DNA of 64,000 nucleotides, taken from assembly GCA_951812975.1 (NCBI GenBank), contig CATOTC010000001.1:620001-684000 (forward strand), read 5' to 3'. This DNA comes from an uncultured Acidimicrobiales bacterium (lineage in GTDB: Bacteria; Actinomycetota; Acidimicrobiia; Acidimicrobiales; Aldehydirespiratoraceae). A model generated the notes under the pieces. The model did no database searches, was not told the DNA's origin, and worked only from the letters and a program-made list of their open reading frames with translations. Below, one piece after another: positions 7,762 through 16,632 of this stretch. Positions within the stretch are counted from its first letter, which is position 1. Each line of letters opens with the position of its first letter. Both the position numbers and the translations under genes were made by a program.

Positions 7762-9164
7762 GAGTCGAATCCCACACCGAACCGGTCGAGCAGATTCAAC
7801 CAGGCCCCCCGCTTGCCGCCCCGCCGGTCGGATCGCTGGATGGCCTTGCGGGTCATCTGGACGCCGATCCATCGAGCCGGCTCGGGCGGGAAGGGCACCG
7901 GATGCTTGCGCACCATCTTGAGTTCGGTCCGTTCAGTTTGCCGGCCGTACACCAAGTCGAGCGCCACTCGAGCCCCGAACCGGCTGGCCCCCACCCCGAG
8001 ACCGGTGTATCCCGCTACCCAGGCCAATTGCCCGCCCAAACTAGTGCCCCACGTGGCGGTGAATCGGGTGGTGGTGCCAATAGGGCCGCCCCAGCGGTGG
8101 CTGAACGAAAGCCCTTCAAGCTGGGGAAACGTCTGAAAGAAGTGCTCGGCCAGCCGAGGATGCGTCTTCTCGCTCTGGTCGTGGGGGGCGCCGACCCCGT
8201 TGTTGAAGTGGTAAGTGGCGTCGTAGCCGCCCCACAGAATCCGATCATCGGCCGTCAGCCGGTAGTAGTGGAACATGTTCGAGATATCCCCCATACCCTC
8301 GCGCTCAGCCCAGCCCACGGAGGCCATCTGCTCGGCCGAGAGCGGCTCGGTCATCAGCACATGGTCGTAGACCGGGATGGTGTAGCGGCGGGGACGACGG
8401 ACCGGCCCCGGATAGGCATTGGTGGCCATCACCGCGTGATCGGCCCGGACCCGCCCACCGGGGGTGCGGATGTCGATGCGATTGTTCTGGCGCTTGATCG
8501 CACGGGCCGGGGAATGTTCATAGACCGCGGCGCCCCGCCCCTCGATGGTTGACCGCAGACCCCACACCAAGCGGGCAGGATCAACCAGGGCCACGTCGTT
8601 GTGGCGGATCATCCCGCCGAGGTATGTGGGGGAATCTACCCGAGCCCGCATCTGCTCGGCATCCAATAGGTCGACGTCGTCACCGAGGCCTTGATGGTCC
8701 GCGACGTCCTCGGCAAGGCTCTCTAGGTGCCATGGCTCGATGGCCGCCTCGATCTCTGCGCACGGCCGATAATCGGCGTCAATCCGGTGGCGCTCCAGAC
8801 TGGACTTCAGACCGGCGAGGTTCTCCCGGCCCAGTCGCACCAGAGTCTCAATCTCATCGGGCCAACGCGAGAGCCCGTTGGCCAAACCATGGGTGAGCGA
8901 CGAGTCACAGAATCCGCCGTTGCGGGAGCTGGCTCCGAATCCGCATTGCTCGGATTCGAGCACAACTACCCGGAGGCCGGGTTGGTCTTCTAGTGCTTGA
9001 AGCGCAGTCCAGAGTCCAGTGTACCCGCCGCCGATCACCGCCAAGTCGGCTTCGACGGTATCCACCAATTGGGGGGCCGGCGCGGGTACGTCGACGCGAT
9101 CGCACCAGAACACTGCCGGTTTGGCGGCAGCCAGCGCCTGCGGGGCCCAGCGCGTCGAGCTCAG
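7758..9164 (-). CDS. FAD-dependent amine oxidoreductase (DAO/PuuB-like), copy 2
   Basis: A second DAO-family flavoenzyme, paralogous to its downstream neighbour: ADLAVIGGGYTGLWTALQAL, GFGASSRNGGFCDSS, NMFHYYRLTADDRILWGG, HRWGGPIGTTTRFTATWG and VAGYTGLGVGASRFGARV. The start is uncertain. No ATG lies near the expected N terminus; a CTG at 9164 overlaps the stop of the aldehyde dehydrogenase (CTGA), mirroring the TTGA junction downstream, and a GTG at 9113 (M-F-W-C-D) is the alternative. Together the two oxidases and the dehydrogenase would turn putrescine-type amines into acids. Differences between the two copies suggest different substrates. Confidence 0.8.
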   Translation of the reverse strand: MSSTRWAPQALAAAKPAVFWCDRVDVPAPAPQLVDTVEADLAVIGGGYTGLWTALQALEDQPGLRVVVLESEQCGFGASSRNGGFCDSSLTHGLANGLSRWPDEIETLVRLGRENLAGLKSSLERHRIDADYRPCAEIEAAIEPWHLESLAEDVADHQGLGDDVDLLDAEQMRARVDSPTYLGGMIRHNDVALVDPARLVWGLRSTIEGRGAAVYEHSPARAIKRQNNRIDIRTPGGRVRADHAVMATNAYPGPVRRPRRYTIPVYDHVLMTEPLSAEQMASVGWAEREGMGDISNMFHYYRLTADDRILWGGYDATYHFNNGVGAPHDQSEKTHPRLAEHFFQTFPQLEGLSFSHRWGGPIGTTTRFTATWGTSLGGQLAWVAGYTGLGVGASRFGARVALDLVYGRQTERTELKMVRKHPVPFPPEPARWIGVQMTRKAIQRSDRRGGKRGAWLNLLDRFGVGFDS

Positions 9165-10582
9165 TGTTTCACCATGACGTGCTTGAGTTCGGTATAGTGC
9201 TCGACCGCGTATAGCGACATGTCCTTGCCGTAGCCCGACAGCTTGAAGCCGCCGTGGGGCATCTCCGACACGATTGGGATGTGATCGTTCACCCACACCG
9301 TTCCGAAACGGAGGGCCTTGGCCATGCGCATCGCCCGGCCCACATCGTTGGTCCACACGCTGGCGGCCAGCCCGTAGTCGCAGTCGTTGGCCCAGGCCAG
9401 TGCGGTCTCTTCATCGGGCACCGACTGCACGGAGATGACCGGACCGAATACCTCCTGCTGCACGATCTCAGACGCCTGGTCCACCCCGACCACCACCGAT
9501 GGCTCATAGAAGTATCCGGCGCCGTCGCGGGTGGCGCCTCCCACGGTGACCTCGGCACCGGCATCGACGGCCCGGTCCACGAATCCCGACACCCGGGCCA
9601 GTTGGCCATCTGACACCAGTGGACCCATCTCGGTGTCCGCATCGGTGGGATCGCCGGTGACCACCGAGGCCGCGGCATCGGTGAGCCGGGCCACAAAGTC
9701 GTCATGCACCCTGGAACCGGCGATCACCCGGCACGGCGCGGTGCAGTCCTGGCCGGTGTTGTAGAAGCTGTTGTCCCTCAGGTTGGCCACCACCGCTTCG
9801 ATGTCGGCATCATCGAAAACGATCACCGGGGCCTTGCCGCCCAGCTCAAGGTGAACCCGCTTGAGCGAATCCGACGCATGCTTGGCCACCGACTTCCCGG
9901 CCGCCACCGATCCGGTTAGGGACACCATGGCCACATCGGGGTGATCCACCAGCGCAACGCCGGCTGTCTCGCCCCGGCCGCACACCACGTTGAAGACGCC
10001 AGGGGGAAGGACGCCGTCGAGCAGTTCGGCCAGCCGCAGGGCGGTATTGGGCGTGAGCTCGGAGGGCTTCAACACCACGGTGTTGCCCACGGCCAGTGGA
10101 GGGCCGAGCTTCCACGTCGCCATGAACAGCGGGTAATTCCAAGGAGCGATCGAGCCCACCACCCCCAGTGGGTCGCGGCGGACCATCGATGTGTAGCCCT
10201 CGAGATACTCTCCGGCCGCCTTCCCCTCCAAAAAGCGCCCGGCAGAGGCAAAGAACCGCCAGTTGTCGCACAACTGGTCCATCTCGAATTCGATGATAGA
10301 CACCGGCTTGCCCACGTTTACGCACTCGAGCTGGGACAGCTCCTCCACGTTCTCCTCCACGATGTCGGCCACCTGGTGAAGGATCTCGCTGCGCCCCCTC
10401 GGGGTCTTGGCCGACCACTCGGGGAAGGCCGCGGCGGCCGCTTTGACCGCGGTGTCCACATCGGCCGCCGAGCTGGAAGCCACCTCGCCGATCACTGATC
10501 CGGTGGCCGGATTCACCACCGGATCAGTCGCCCCGTCGACCGCGGGTCTGGCTTCTCCATTGATGTAGTTGTCAGTCAGCAT
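9161..10582 (-). CDS. Gamma-aminobutyraldehyde dehydrogenase-like aldehyde dehydrogenase
   Basis: A 473-residue NAD(P)-dependent aldehyde dehydrogenase of normal length. Catalytic residues are visible: N149 in APWNYP, E246 in LELGGKAP and C280 in GQDCTAP. The end GFKLSGYGKDMSLYAVEHY plus TELKHVMVKH is the characteristic tail of the PatD/YdcW type, which oxidises 4-aminobutanal (the putrescine product) to GABA. It is the first gene of the leftward arm, starting at ATG 10582 next to the palindromes in the divergent promoter, and is followed by the two amine oxidases with overlapping ends. Confidence 0.87.
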   Translation of the reverse strand: MLTDNYINGEARPAVDGATDPVVNPATGSVIGEVASSSAADVDTAVKAAAAAFPEWSAKTPRGRSEILHQVADIVEENVEELSQLECVNVGKPVSIIEFEMDQLCDNWRFFASAGRFLEGKAAGEYLEGYTSMVRRDPLGVVGSIAPWNYPLFMATWKLGPPLAVGNTVVLKPSELTPNTALRLAELLDGVLPPGVFNVVCGRGETAGVALVDHPDVAMVSLTGSVAAGKSVAKHASDSLKRVHLELGGKAPVIVFDDADIEAVVANLRDNSFYNTGQDCTAPCRVIAGSRVHDDFVARLTDAAASVVTGDPTDADTEMGPLVSDGQLARVSGFVDRAVDAGAEVTVGGATRDGAGYFYEPSVVVGVDQASEIVQQEVFGPVISVQSVPDEETALAWANDCDYGLAASVWTNDVGRAMRMAKALRFGTVWVNDHIPIVSEMPHGGFKLSGYGKDMSLYAVEHYTELKHVMVKH

Positions 10583-10652
10583 AATTCCGCTGCCCCCGTT
10601 CTGTTTGTCCCTTCACTCATATTGCAGCACCAAACCCGCACAATCAAGCCCC

Positions 10653-10702
10653 TTTTTTGAAAAAACTAGTTGTCGTTTCGCAATCGACAACCGAATCGGT
10701 TG
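10653..10702. promoter_or_regulatory. Palindrome cluster in the divergent polyamine promoter
   Basis: Three nested symmetric elements lie between the divergent aldehyde dehydrogenase and aminotransferase genes. TTTTTTGAAAAAA at 10653-10665 is an AT palindrome. GTTGTCG at 10669-10675 is inverted as CGACAAC at 10685-10691 with a nine-base gap. CAACCGA at 10688-10694 is inverted as TCGGTTG at 10696-10702 around one base, sharing bases with the previous arm. Overlapping half-sites fit an oligomeric Lrp/AsnC-type regulator, and such a gene is in the rightward operon. Binding is inferred. Confidence 0.55.
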
Positions 10703-10762
10703 CATTAGTGGCCATTATAGTGTTAAATCAGTTCTCACCGAATGGAGCGGGGGGCGCCATCG

Positions 10763-12127
10763 ATGCAACACGACGAATTGGTCGCATTGGCCGACCGCCA
10801 CTTGTGGGGCCACTTCAGCAGCCTCGGCAGTGCAGTCGACGGCATGCTCATTATGGAGCGAGGTGACGGCTGCTACGTATGGGATGCCAAAGGCAACCAA
10901 TACCTTGACGGATTGGCCGGGCTGTTTGTCTCCCAGGTGGGCCACGGGCGCGAGGAGCTGGCCGAAGCCGCCGGGCGCCAGGCCTCCCAACTGGGCTACT
11001 TCCCGATCTGGACCTACGCCCATTCCGGTGCCGTCGAGCTAGCCGCCCGCTTGGCCTCGTTCACCCCCGGCGATCTCAACCGAGTGTTCTTCACCAGCGG
11101 CGGCTCGGAGGCTGTGGAGTCGGCCTGGAAGCTCGCTCGGCAGTACTTCAAGGTGACCGATCAGCCCGAACGGCACAAGGTGGTCAGCCGTGATCTCTCG
11201 TACCACGGCACTTCAATGGGGGCTCTGTCGATTACCGGGCTGGGTGCCATACGCAAGCCCTTCGAGCCCCTCGTACCCGGCGCGTTCCATGCGGCCAACA
11301 CCAACCGCTATCGCTGCCCGCTGTGCGCCGGCTGCGACGCCTGCACGCTGGCCTGTGCCGACGATATCGAGCAGGCCATCTTGCGGGCCGGGCCCGAGAC
11401 GGTGGCCGCGGTGTTTGTCGAACCGGTCCAGAACGCTGGTGGGTGTTTCGTGCCTCCCGACGGGTATTTCGCCCGACTCCGTGAGATCTGCGATCGCCAT
11501 GGAGTCCTGCTGGTTTCCGACGAGGTGATCTGCGCCTTCGGCCGGCTGGGCAGCATGTTTGGCTCGGAGAGGCTCGACTACCTCCCCGACATAATCACTT
11601 GCGCCAAGGGGTTGACATCGGGCTATGCCCCGTTGGGGGCCATGATCGCCAGCGATCGTCTAGCCGAGCCGTTCGTGGGCACCGACGAGTCGTTCCTGCA
11701 CGGCTTTACGTTCGCCGGGCATCCGGTGAGCTGCGCGGTGGCCATGGCCAACCTCGACGTCTTCGAAAAAGAGCACCTCCTCGACCATGTGATGGCCAAC
11801 GAGGGCGCTTTCCGGGGCGCCCTCGAAGACCTACGCGATCTTCCGATCGTCGGCGAGGTTCGGGGCATGGGCTACTTCTACGGTATCGAGCTGGTGAAGG
11901 ACCGGGACACCAGAGAATCGTTCACCGAGGAGGAATCGGAGTCGCTGTTGCGGGGTTTTCTCACCAACCGCCTCCTCGATTTGGGCTTGATCTGCCGGGC
12001 TGATGATCGGGGTGAGCCGGTTATCCAGCTCTCCCCGCCGCTGATTGCCGGTCCTGACGAGTTCGACCGCATCAACCAGACCCTGCGAATCGCCCTCACC
12101 GAGGCCCAAGGACGATTCAGCCGATGA
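10763..12127 (+). CDS. Class III aminotransferase (putrescine/GABA/polyamine type)
   Basis: A 454-residue PLP enzyme when started at ATG 10763 (MQHDELVALADRHLWGHFSS), with a G-rich ribosome-binding stretch before it; ATG 10742 is in frame but less typical. D253 in SDEVICAFGR and K282 in ITCAKGLTSGYAPLG are the cofactor aspartate and Schiff-base lysine; FFTSGGSEAVESAWKLAR binds PLP phosphate. It would transaminate a diamine or GABA to an aldehyde. Odd feature: residues 185-198 read CPLCAGCDACTLAC, five cysteines spaced like a metal site, in a loop before the domain core. It overlaps the regulator gene by ATGA. Confidence 0.85.
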   Translation: MQHDELVALADRHLWGHFSSLGSAVDGMLIMERGDGCYVWDAKGNQYLDGLAGLFVSQVGHGREELAEAAGRQASQLGYFPIWTYAHSGAVELAARLASFTPGDLNRVFFTSGGSEAVESAWKLARQYFKVTDQPERHKVVSRDLSYHGTSMGALSITGLGAIRKPFEPLVPGAFHAANTNRYRCPLCAGCDACTLACADDIEQAILRAGPETVAAVFVEPVQNAGGCFVPPDGYFARLREICDRHGVLLVSDEVICAFGRLGSMFGSERLDYLPDIITCAKGLTSGYAPLGAMIASDRLAEPFVGTDESFLHGFTFAGHPVSCAVAMANLDVFEKEHLLDHVMANEGAFRGALEDLRDLPIVGEVRGMGYFYGIELVKDRDTRESFTEEESESLLRGFLTNRLLDLGLICRADDRGEPVIQLSPPLIAGPDEFDRINQTLRIALTEAQGRFSR

Positions 12128-12582
12128 CCGCCATCTTCGACCTCGACGATATTGACAAGGCCGTTATCCGCGAGCTGCAAATCGACGGTCGTCTGCCTCT
12201 CGCCCAAATCGCGCCGATTGTCGGGCTGTCTCAAGCCGCCACCCGCCAGCGAGTGAACCGGCTGATAGAGAAGGGGGTTATCCAAGTAGTAGCGGTAACC
12301 GATCCGGTGGCGCTGGGTTTGGGCTACCAGGCGCTGGTGGGAGTCACCGTGTCGGGGGATGCCCGGCGCGTGGCTGAAGCCATCGCCGAGATCGACGAGG
12401 CCGACTACGTGATCATCGTGGCCGGACGGTTCGACATCATCACCGAGATCGTGTGCTCCAACAGCGATGCCTTCATGTCGGTAGTCAACGACCACATCCG
12501 GGCCATTCCCGGCGTGGTCACCCTCGAAACGCTGAACTACCTGCGGTTGGTGAAACAGACCTATAGCTGGGGCACGGGATGA
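12124..12582 (+). CDS. Lrp/AsnC-family transcriptional regulator
   Basis: A 152-residue regulator: N-terminal winged helix-turn-helix (LDDIDKAVIRELQIDGRLPL followed by IAPIVGLSQAATRQRVNRL) and a C-terminal RAM/AsnC ligand domain (VGVTVSGDARRVAEAI, YVIIVAGRFDI, IPGVVTLETLNYL). These proteins form octamers and sense amino acids or amines. It sits between the aminotransferase and potA with ATGA overlaps on both sides, so it is made with the operon it most likely controls. The palindromes at 10669-10702 are the obvious candidate operator, which would let it control both arms. Confidence 0.88.
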   Translation: MTAIFDLDDIDKAVIRELQIDGRLPLAQIAPIVGLSQAATRQRVNRLIEKGVIQVVAVTDPVALGLGYQALVGVTVSGDARRVAEAIAEIDEADYVIIVAGRFDIITEIVCSNSDAFMSVVNDHIRAIPGVVTLETLNYLRLVKQTYSWGTG

Positions 12583-13676
12583 CAAGCGACGGGGGGAACG
12601 ATCAGGTGAACAACCAAGCTGCAGCATTAGAGCTTACGGCCATCACGAAGCGCTTCGGTTCTGTGGTCGCGGTCGACAACGTGGATTTGGAGATCGCCGA
12701 CGGCGAGTTCTTCGCCTTGCTGGGACCGTCGGGATGCGGCAAGACCACGACCCTGCGCATGATTGCCGGACTGGAGTTGCCGTCTGAGGGCAGTCTCAAG
12801 ATCTTCGGCGACGAAGCCGCTACGCTGCCCCCCAACAAGCGTCCGGTCAACACTGTTTTCCAGGACTATGCCCTTTTCCCCCACATGACGGTGGAGGTCA
12901 ACGTGGCGTTCGGGCTCAAGATGCAGCGAGTCCCCAAAGTTGAGATCGCTGAACGGGTGCGAGAGGCCATCGGCCTGGTTCGCCTCGAAGGATTGGAGCA
13001 GCGCCGTTCCCAGCAGCTGTCGGGTGGCCAGCGCCAGCGGGTTGCGCTGGCCCGGGCGCTGGTTAACCGGCCCAAGGTGCTGCTGCTCGACGAGCCGCTG
13101 GGCGCCCTCGATCTCAAACTGCGCCAAGAAATGCAAGGTGAGCTCAAGGCGCTCCAGCGCGAGGTGGGCATCACCTTTGTGTTCGTCACCCACGACCAGG
13201 AAGAGGCCCTGACCATGGCTGACCGGATCGGGGTGTTGAACGAGGGCGAACTTCTTCAGGTGGGTACGCCAGCGGAGATCTACGAGCACCCAGTCAACCG
13301 CTTCGTGGCCAACTTCATCGGTCAAACCAATCTGCTGGATGCCACCGTGGTTTCGAACGACACAGTGTGTTTGGCCAACGGGGTCCACATCCCCGGGAAG
13401 TCGGATCTTGACGTCGGCTCCCGGGTCGCGGTGTGCCTGCGACCGGAGCGGGCAGGAATGCATCGGCCCGACCAGGTGCCCGCCGATCATCAATCGGTCG
13501 TCGGGCGCTTAGAAAGCGTGACCTACCTGGGCAACGCACTGGTGTACACGGTGGCATTCGAATGGGCTCGCCTCGAGGTCCGGCGGGAGAATCAGCCGGG
13601 CGGCTACCGACCCTATGTCGGTGAAGAAGTCGCGGTGTCGTGGACACTCGACGCGATCTCGGTCGTGCGGGCATGA
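12579..13676 (+). CDS. potA: Spermidine/putrescine ABC transporter ATP-binding protein PotA
   Basis: A 365-residue ABC ATPase with Walker A GPSGCGKT (49-56), Q-loop VFQDYALFPHMTV, signature LSGGQRQR, Walker B LLLDEPLGALD and H-loop VFVTHDQEEAL. The C-terminal third (from about 245) is a TOBE-type domain, as in PotA. It energises uptake of polyamines through PotB and PotC. It starts inside the regulator stop (ATGA) and its own stop overlaps potB, so potABCD is translated as a chain. The 15-residue N-terminal extension is of no known role. Confidence 0.92.
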   Translation: MTSDGGNDQVNNQAAALELTAITKRFGSVVAVDNVDLEIADGEFFALLGPSGCGKTTTLRMIAGLELPSEGSLKIFGDEAATLPPNKRPVNTVFQDYALFPHMTVEVNVAFGLKMQRVPKVEIAERVREAIGLVRLEGLEQRRSQQLSGGQRQRVALARALVNRPKVLLLDEPLGALDLKLRQEMQGELKALQREVGITFVFVTHDQEEALTMADRIGVLNEGELLQVGTPAEIYEHPVNRFVANFIGQTNLLDATVVSNDTVCLANGVHIPGKSDLDVGSRVAVCLRPERAGMHRPDQVPADHQSVVGRLESVTYLGNALVYTVAFEWARLEVRRENQPGGYRPYVGEEVAVSWTLDAISVVRA

Positions 13677-14584
13677 CAATGGTCACCGTTCGGCCCGAGG
13701 AGCAAGAGGCCGCGGCCGCCGCCACCCCTGAGTACGAGAAGGCCGCCAGTCGGGCCGCGTCCCGGCGGGGCCTTCTGCTCGCGCTTCCGGCCTACGCCTA
13801 TCTGGTGCTGTTCTTCGCTGTCCCGCTCGGGATCGTGATGATCTACTCGTTCGCCACCCGAAACCGGTTCGGCGGGACCGACCTCTCGGGTTGGAACCTA
13901 GAGGCCTATCGCAAGCTGGGCGATCCCATCGTTCGAGACATCCTGTTCCGGTCGCTGTGGCTGGCCATCCTCACCACGCTGATCTGTTTGGTGGTGTCGT
14001 ATCCGTTCGCCTACTTCATGGCCACCCGCGGCCCCGTGGTCCGCAACGTGATGCTCATCTTCGTGATGATCCCGTTCTGGACCAACTTCTTGGTGCGCAA
14101 CTACGCCTGGCGGGTGTTGTTGGGCAACGACGGTCTGTTCACCAACATTAGCGAGGCCATCGGCTTGGGAGAAAGAGAGTTGCTCTTCACTACCTCCGCG
14201 GTGATGATCGGGCTGGTCTACGGCTCCTTGCCGTTCATGGTGCTGCCCTTGTATGCGTCGATCGAGCGAATCGACCTCAGCTTGATCGAGGCCAGCCGCG
14301 ATCTCTACGCCTCGGGCTTCCAGACGTTGCGGCGGATTCTGTTCCCGCTTTCGATGCCGGGGGTAATTGCCGGGTCGATCCTGGTGTTTGTACCCAGTCT
14401 CGGTGCGTATGTGACCCCGGAGATCTTGGGCGGGGCCAAGACCACCCTGCTTGGCTCTTACATCGTCACCCAATTCTTGACTGCGAGGAATTGGCCAGTG
14501 GGGGCGTCGCTCTCATTCGTGCTGATGGCGGTGATGCTGGTCGCCACCGTCGTGTACTTCCGCACGGGGGGCAGGAACCTGTGA
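13673..14584 (+). CDS. potB: Spermidine/putrescine ABC transporter permease PotB
   Basis: A 303-residue inner-membrane permease with about six hydrophobic segments (first LLLALPAYAYLVLFFAVPLG) and the EAA loop IEASRDLYASGFQTLRRILF, which docks on PotA. ATG 13673 overlaps the potA stop; the frame opens earlier (13640) only within potA. The cytoplasmic N terminus is charged and Ala/Glu-rich. Partner of PotC in the membrane channel for polyamines. Confidence 0.9.
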   Translation: MTMVTVRPEEQEAAAAATPEYEKAASRAASRRGLLLALPAYAYLVLFFAVPLGIVMIYSFATRNRFGGTDLSGWNLEAYRKLGDPIVRDILFRSLWLAILTTLICLVVSYPFAYFMATRGPVVRNVMLIFVMIPFWTNFLVRNYAWRVLLGNDGLFTNISEAIGLGERELLFTTSAVMIGLVYGSLPFMVLPLYASIERIDLSLIEASRDLYASGFQTLRRILFPLSMPGVIAGSILVFVPSLGAYVTPEILGGAKTTLLGSYIVTQFLTARNWPVGASLSFVLMAVMLVATVVYFRTGGRNL

Positions 14585-15486
14585 GCAGCACCGTCCAGCC
14601 CCGAGGTGCCACCAAGATCGCGCTGTCGGTCCATTCCTGGCTGGTCTACATCTTCTTTTTCGCCCCGATCTTCGTGCTGATCGTGTTCTCATTCAGCGAT
14701 GGCCGCAACGTGGGCCGGTGGGGCGGCTTCACACTGGAGTGGTACCAGGGCTTCTTCGACCATAACCAGATCCAGAGCGCGGTGTGGGTATCGATCCGAG
14801 TGGCCCTGCTTTCCACGGTCATCTCGGTGGTGCTCGGCACGCTGGCCGCCTTGGCCCTGGAGCGCTTCAAATTCCGGGGCCGCCAGGTGTTCGATGCCCT
14901 GCTCTATCTCCCGATCATCATCCCCGACGTGACCATGGCAGTGATGATGCTGTTGTTCTTCTCCGAGTTCTTCGAACTACTCGACGCCTGGTTCAACCTT
15001 GACTGGCAGAAGGGGTTCGGCTCCATCACCATCAGCCACATCGCTTTCAACATCAGCTTCGTGTCCGTAGTGGTGCGGGCTCGACTGGCTGGGATGAGCG
15101 AGGTATTGGAAGAGGCCGCCCTCGACCTTTACGCCACGCGGTGGAAGACGTTCCGCTATGTGACCTTCCCCCAAATCATGCCCGGCGTGGCAGCCGGGGC
15201 GCTGCTGGCCCTCACCGAATCACTCGACGACGTTGTGGTTACGCAGTTCGCGGCCGGCCCGGGAGCCACCACCCTGCCGGTGTTCGTGTTCGGCCTCATC
15301 CGTCGGGGAGTCACACCGCTGGTCAACGCAACCTCGGTGCTCATGTTGACGGCATCGGTGTTCCTCGTCGCCCTGTCGCTGGCGTTCCAGCAATTCAGCG
15401 GGCGCGGCGGGCGCTCCTTGCTGCGCGGCGGAAGAGAAGCCGTATCCACCCCCAACAACCAAATGAAAAAGGAGATATACCAATGA
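14581..15486 (+). CDS. potC: Spermidine/putrescine ABC transporter permease PotC
   Basis: A 301-residue permease. GTG 14581 overlaps the potB stop (GTGA) and is chosen over the upstream ATG inside potB. Hydrophobic segments include WLVYIFFFAPIFVLIVFSF and YLPIIIPDVTMAVMMLLFF; the EAA loop is LEEAALDLYATRWKTFRYVT. Its short C-terminal tail ends MKKEIYQ, and the bases coding that tail also supply the strong ribosome-binding site of potD, so the two genes are locked together. Confidence 0.9.
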   Translation: MSSTVQPRGATKIALSVHSWLVYIFFFAPIFVLIVFSFSDGRNVGRWGGFTLEWYQGFFDHNQIQSAVWVSIRVALLSTVISVVLGTLAALALERFKFRGRQVFDALLYLPIIIPDVTMAVMMLLFFSEFFELLDAWFNLDWQKGFGSITISHIAFNISFVSVVVRARLAGMSEVLEEAALDLYATRWKTFRYVTFPQIMPGVAAGALLALTESLDDVVVTQFAAGPGATTLPVFVFGLIRRGVTPLVNATSVLMLTASVFLVALSLAFQQFSGRGGRSLLRGGREAVSTPNNQMKKEIYQ

Positions 15487-16586
15487 AAAGCCAAAAACTG
15501 TTCTGGCCGTTCTGTGTGCTGCTGGCCTTCGCACTGGTAGCCGCAGCGTGCGGCAACGACGATGATGACGGAGGTGAAATCGCCGACTGCGAAGTCAATC
15601 AGACCGACGGCAACCTCAATATCTTCAACTGGGCTGAATATATCGATGAGGAACAGCTGGCCGAATTCTCAGAAGAGTTCGACGTGAGCGTCACCATGGA
15701 CGTCTACGACTCCAACGAGGCCATGCAGTCGATCGTGGGCGCCGGCAACTCGGGCTACGACCTGATCGTACCGTCGGACTACATGGTGTCCATCCTCATC
15801 GCCGGTGAGTCCGTCCAACCGCTGAATACGGACGCGATTCCCAACATTGCGAACATCTCGAGCGATTTCCAAAACTTGATCTACGACCCCACGGGCGCCT
15901 ATTCGGTTCCCTACCAGTGGGGCACCACCGGCATTGCGGTGGACACCGAAGTGTTGGGCACCGACTTCCCCCGCTCCTGGGGTCTGATATTCGATCCGGC
16001 TCTTGCCGATCAGCACAGCGGCTCGATCTCGCTGCTCAACGACCCTCGGGAGACGATCGGGGCGGCCCTCATGTACCTGGGTTACTCGCTGAACTCCACT
16101 GATGAGGACGAGCTGCAAGAGGCCACCGATCTGGTGGCCGAGAGCCGCGATCGTCTGGCCGCGTTCGACACCGACTCGGCCGACGAATTCCTCACGACCG
16201 GTGAGACGGTGATCGCGCACGGCTACTCGGGTGACATGTTCACCCAGTTCCAGGAGACTGAGGAACCGTCGCGCTACGTGTACTTCGTGCCGGAGGAGGG
16301 CGGTACCCGCTGGATTGACACCATGACTATTCCGTTCGACGCTGGCAGCCCCTGCACTGCCCACACGTTCATAAACTGGCTGCTCACCCCCGAGCAGGGC
16401 GCAGCCTTGTCGAATTGGAACTCCTACTCCACCCCGAACGCGGCCGCGTTCGACGGACTCAATGAGGAGCTCCAAGACTTCCTCAGCACGCCTGGGGTGG
16501 CCCCGCTGGAGCTCCTGGAAGAGATCTACGACACCGGCGACTTCGAGGTGAACTTCTCCGACGCCTTCATTGAGGCCAAGGGCTAA
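15483..16586 (+). CDS. potD: Polyamine-binding lipoprotein PotD
   Basis: A 367-residue substrate-binding protein. The N terminus is a lipoprotein signal with lipobox VAAAC (Cys 23), so the mature protein is anchored outside the membrane. Then LNIFNWAEYIDEEQLAEFSE, the PotD/PotF start; SGYDLIVPSDYMVSIL and PYQWGTTGIAVDTEVL line the ligand cleft, and WIDTMTIPFDAGSPCTAHTF follows. It delivers spermidine or putrescine to PotBC. AAGGAGATATACCA just before the ATG is near the consensus Shine-Dalgarno and is much stronger than others in the operon, as expected for a binding protein made in excess. It ends the operon. Confidence 0.9.
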   Translation: MKSQKLFWPFCVLLAFALVAAACGNDDDDGGEIADCEVNQTDGNLNIFNWAEYIDEEQLAEFSEEFDVSVTMDVYDSNEAMQSIVGAGNSGYDLIVPSDYMVSILIAGESVQPLNTDAIPNIANISSDFQNLIYDPTGAYSVPYQWGTTGIAVDTEVLGTDFPRSWGLIFDPALADQHSGSISLLNDPRETIGAALMYLGYSLNSTDEDELQEATDLVAESRDRLAAFDTDSADEFLTTGETVIAHGYSGDMFTQFQETEEPSRYVYFVPEEGGTRWIDTMTIPFDAGSPCTAHTFINWLLTPEQGAALSNWNSYSTPNAAAFDGLNEELQDFLSTPGVAPLELLEEIYDTGDFEVNFSDAFIEAKG

Positions 16587-16632
16587 TCGTGCATTGTCAG
16601 GATGTTGACCGTGTCGGTGCCGAACTCGGCAG

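Noticed and set aside
10588..10762. Possible tRNA or small RNA in the divergent polyamine gap
   Set aside because: Palindromes are too short and do not form a cloverleaf; better read as operator sites.
15465..15485. potD ribosome-binding site nearly identical to that of common T7 expression vectors
   Set aside because: It overlaps the potC coding end in a natural operon with native flanks, so vector contamination is unlikely; it is a coincidence near the consensus.
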